A stretch of DNA of 64,000 nucleotides, taken from positions 3,100,001-3,164,000 of the forward strand of contig NZ_CP022989.1 in NCBI RefSeq assembly GCF_002278075.1. Reading direction: 5' to 3'. The translations under genes and the position numbers were made by a program. Below the pieces are notes generated by a model, which was given only the letters and a program-made list of their open reading frames with translations, searched no databases and was not told where the DNA came from. Source of the stretch: Paraburkholderia aromaticivorans. Lineage in GTDB: Bacteria; Pseudomonadota; Gammaproteobacteria; Burkholderiales; Burkholderiaceae. Every line of letters starts with the position of its first letter. Position 1 is the stretch's first letter. Shown piece by piece: positions 62,020-64,000 of this stretch.

Positions 62020-62739
62020 ATGCCCGAACACGAATCGCTGCAAGCGCTGTATCCGTTCCTGCATGGCGCCCGTCAGGATGCGGACCGGCTCGACGCCACC
62101 TTGCTCGAATCGGTGCATCGTAAAGCGCGGGACAGCGCCGATACGAAGACACGCTTTTTCGAGGAAAGCGCGCCGGCGGTCGTGCGCGTCGCTCACGCGA
62201 TTGCGGACACGTACCGGCGCGGCGGCCGGCTCTTCGCGATGGGTAACGGCGGCTCCAGTTGCGATGCGGCGCATATTGCCGTGGAGTTCCTGCATCCCGT
62301 GACCACGGGGCGCCCCGCGCTCACCGCCATCAGCCTCGTGGCGGACATGGCCATGCTGACGGCGGTCGGCAACGATGTCGGCTTCAATCATATTTTCGTG
62401 CGGCAACTGGTGGCGCAGGCGCGACGCGGCGATGCGCTGATCGGCGTGTCGACGAGCGGCAATTCGGAGAACCTGCTGGCCGCGTTCGCGAAAGCCAAAG
62501 AGATGCAAGTGCTGACCATCGGCCTGTCCGGTCACGATGGCGGGCGCATGGCCATGAGCGCCGCGCTCGATCATTGCCTCGTGGTGAAAAGCGACAGCAT
62601 TCATCGCGTGCAGGAGACCCATGTCGCGATCTATCACATCGTGTGGGACCTCGTGCATACGCTGCTGGCCGACGATCGTGGCGGACTCGGCGTTTCGCCC
62701 GAGGCGACCGATCCTTCGGTGGCGGGAGGTACGCCGTGA
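62020..62739 (+). CDS. SIS-domain protein, GmhA-like, in hyp operon
   Basis: A 239-aa protein of the sedoheptulose-7-phosphate isomerase/DiaA fold. FAMGNGGSSCDAAHIAVEFL and GVSTSGNSENLLAAFAKAKE are the sugar-phosphate-binding segments. The gene is overlapped by hypD (GTGA), so it is co-translated with hydrogenase maturation genes, as in other group 1h operons. It is unlikely to serve LPS heptose synthesis here. A role in making or sensing a phosphosugar for hydrogenase maturation is unproven. Confidence 0.87.
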   Translation: MPEHESLQALYPFLHGARQDADRLDATLLESVHRKARDSADTKTRFFEESAPAVVRVAHAIADTYRRGGRLFAMGNGGSSCDAAHIAVEFLHPVTTGRPALTAISLVADMAMLTAVGNDVGFNHIFVRQLVAQARRGDALIGVSTSGNSENLLAAFAKAKEMQVLTIGLSGHDGGRMAMSAALDHCLVVKSDSIHRVQETHVAIYHIVWDLVHTLLADDRGGLGVSPEATDPSVAGGTP

Positions 62740-64000
62740 AATATGTCGATGAGTTTCGCGACCCGCACAAGGCGAAAACGCTCGCGCGGGAAATCCGCGC
62801 GCTGGTGGCGCGCATCGAGCGCGCAAAGCAGCGGCCGCTGCAGATCATGGAAGTGTGCGGAGGCCATACGCACACGATCTTCCGCTACGGCATCCAGCAG
62901 TTGCTGCCCGACGCGGTGGAGTTCGTTCACGGTCCCGGCTGCCCGGTATGCGTGCTGCCGATGGGCCGCGTCGACGACTGCGTCGCCCTGGCCGAGCGTG
63001 CGGACGTGATCTTCACGACGTTCGGCGACGCGATGCGGGTGCCCGGGTCGAAGAAGAGCCTGCTCAAGGCGAAAGCCGACGGCGCCGACGTGCGCATGGT
63101 CTATTCGCCGCTCGACGCCTTGAAGATCGCGCAACTCAATCCCGAGCGGGAAGTGATCTTCTTCGGCCTCGGCTTCGAGACGACCATGCCGAGCACCGCC
63201 ATGACCGTCCTGCAGGCGCACGCGCGCAAGATCAAGAATTTCTCGCTGTTCTGCAATCACATCACGATCATTCCGACCATCAAGGCGATCCTCGATTCGC
63301 CGGACTTGCACCTCGACGGCTTTCTCGGCCCCGGACACGTCAGCATGGTGATCGGCACGCGGCCCTATGAGTTCATTGCGCGGCACTATCGCAAGCCGAT
63401 CACGGTGGCCGGTTTCGAACCGCTCGACGTGATGCAGTCGCTGTGGATGGTGCTCAGGCAAATCGCGGACGGCCGCTGCGAGGTCGAGAATCAGTATGGG
63501 CGGGTCGTGCCCGAGGACGGCAACGCGCAGGCCTTGGCGGCGGTGGTGCGCGTGTTCGAGACGCGGGAGTTTTTCGAATGGCGCGGCCTGGGCTCGATCG
63601 ATCATTCGGGGGTTCGGGTGCGCGAGGCGTTCGCGGAATTCGACGCGGAACGCAAATTCGCGGTGCCGAACCTGAAGATCGCCGACCCTAAGGCCTGTCA
63701 GTGTGGCGAGGTGCTCAAGGGCGTGATCAAGCCGCATCAATGCAAGGTGTTCGGCACGGCCTGCACGCCCGAGTCGCCGCTCGGCTCGCTGATGGTGTCG
63801 AGCGAAGGGGCGTGTGCGGCGTATTACAACTATGGACGGATCGATACGTCGCGTCTGGACGAGCGGCGCAACGCGCGGCAAGCGGCGGCGCCGGCCGCGG
63901 CTTGTCTGGGCGCGGGCGGTATGGCCGGGGCGGCTATGGTTGCCGGGGCGGCTCCAATAGCTGGAACGGTTGCAATCCCTGGAACGGCTCCAGTAGCTGA
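62736..64000 (+). CDS. hypD: Hydrogenase formation protein HypD, runs off window
   Basis: Begins at GTG 62736 overlapping the preceding stop; 421 codons are visible and remain open at the edge. It assembles the Fe(CN)2CO unit with HypC and HypE. Motifs: VCGGHTHTIFRYG, HGPGCPVCVLPMGRVDD, FTTFGDAMRVPGS, GFETTMPSTAM, FLGPGHVSMVIGTRPYE, and the [4Fe-4S] segment CQCGEVLKGVIKPHQCK with SSEGACAAYYNYG. HypD is normally about 370-380 aa; this one carries an extra Ala/Gly/Pro/Val-rich tail (GAAPIAGTVAIPGTAPVA) with short internal repeats. Confidence 0.94.
   Translation, partial: MKYVDEFRDPHKAKTLAREIRALVARIERAKQRPLQIMEVCGGHTHTIFRYGIQQLLPDAVEFVHGPGCPVCVLPMGRVDDCVALAERADVIFTTFGDAMRVPGSKKSLLKAKADGADVRMVYSPLDALKIAQLNPEREVIFFGLGFETTMPSTAMTVLQAHARKIKNFSLFCNHITIIPTIKAILDSPDLHLDGFLGPGHVSMVIGTRPYEFIARHYRKPITVAGFEPLDVMQSLWMVLRQIADGRCEVENQYGRVVPEDGNAQALAAVVRVFETREFFEWRGLGSIDHSGVRVREAFAEFDAERKFAVPNLKIADPKACQCGEVLKGVIKPHQCKVFGTACTPESPLGSLMVSSEGACAAYYNYGRIDTSRLDERRNARQAAAPAAACLGAGGMAGAAMVAGAAPIAGTVAIPGTAPVA

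Overview
The window is high-GC DNA of a beta-proteobacterium, most likely Burkholderia sensu lato (Paraburkholderia-like). This is inferred from the gene content: a Burkholderia-type porin, a DUF4148-like secreted protein, hopanoid genes of the HpnI/J/K type, MprF with AcvB, and strong GC bias at third codon positions. There are no tRNA or rRNA genes, no CRISPR array and no insertion sequence that I can recognise. It reads as ordinary chromosome or megaplasmid with several accessory metabolic islands.

Layout. 1-11 kb: porin (truncated by the window edge), chemoreceptor, ferredoxin-NADP reductase, a double-PAS hybrid histidine kinase, a three-gene unit (acyl-CoA dehydrogenase-like, NodS-like methyltransferase, family 2 glycosyltransferase), a DUF421 protein and an MFS exporter. 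11-20 kb: a 49-aa protein with its own promoter, then mprF-acvB (aminoacyl-phosphatidylglycerol synthesis and hydrolysis), then an unassigned trio: stand-alone amino-acid adenylation protein, free carrier protein, and a double alpha/beta-hydrolase protein with an Arg in one nucleophile position and a Cys in the other. 20-26 kb: ilvA preceded by an Ile-rich leader peptide with terminator and antiterminator, pobA, an orphan ParA, a glutathione transferase and an LpxO-like lipid A hydroxylase. 26-37 kb: small envelope proteins, a Crp/Fnr regulator, a TauD-like dioxygenase, the ketodeoxygluconate genes (kdgR-like regulator, kduD, kduI, kdgT) around a shared promoter region with two operator-like palindromes, a GNAT acetyltransferase, a succinate-semialdehyde dehydrogenase and a cold-shock gene. 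37-46 kb: two hopanoid gene blocks (hpnJ-hpnI-hpnL-like; hpnI2-hpnK) flanking a PmrAB/QseBC-type two-component system; both blocks start with the same CTTAAG-N5-CTTCAG box. 46-52 kb: a ProQ protein, a TAXI-type binding protein, a copper-type trio (DUF2946, outer-membrane protein, CopC) and a HoxN nickel permease.

52-64 kb: a [NiFe]-hydrogenase operon of the group 1h (actinobacterial, high-affinity) type. The small subunit has no Tat signal and has CxxD where CxxC is expected at the proximal cluster. It is followed by a translationally coupled set of accessory genes (NifU-like, DUF5947-like, DUF6084-like, an unassigned 470-aa protein, maturation protease, a 33-aa membrane peptide), then hypF, hypC, a SIS-domain protein and hypD, which runs off the window. 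The nickel permease just upstream fits this operon.

The most interesting signals are the complete ilvA attenuator, the adenylation/carrier/Cys-hydrolase trio beside the lipid-aminoacylation genes, the shared PmrA-like promoter box tying the hopanoid blocks to the two-component system between them, and the conserved but uncharacterised proteins of the group 1h hydrogenase operon.
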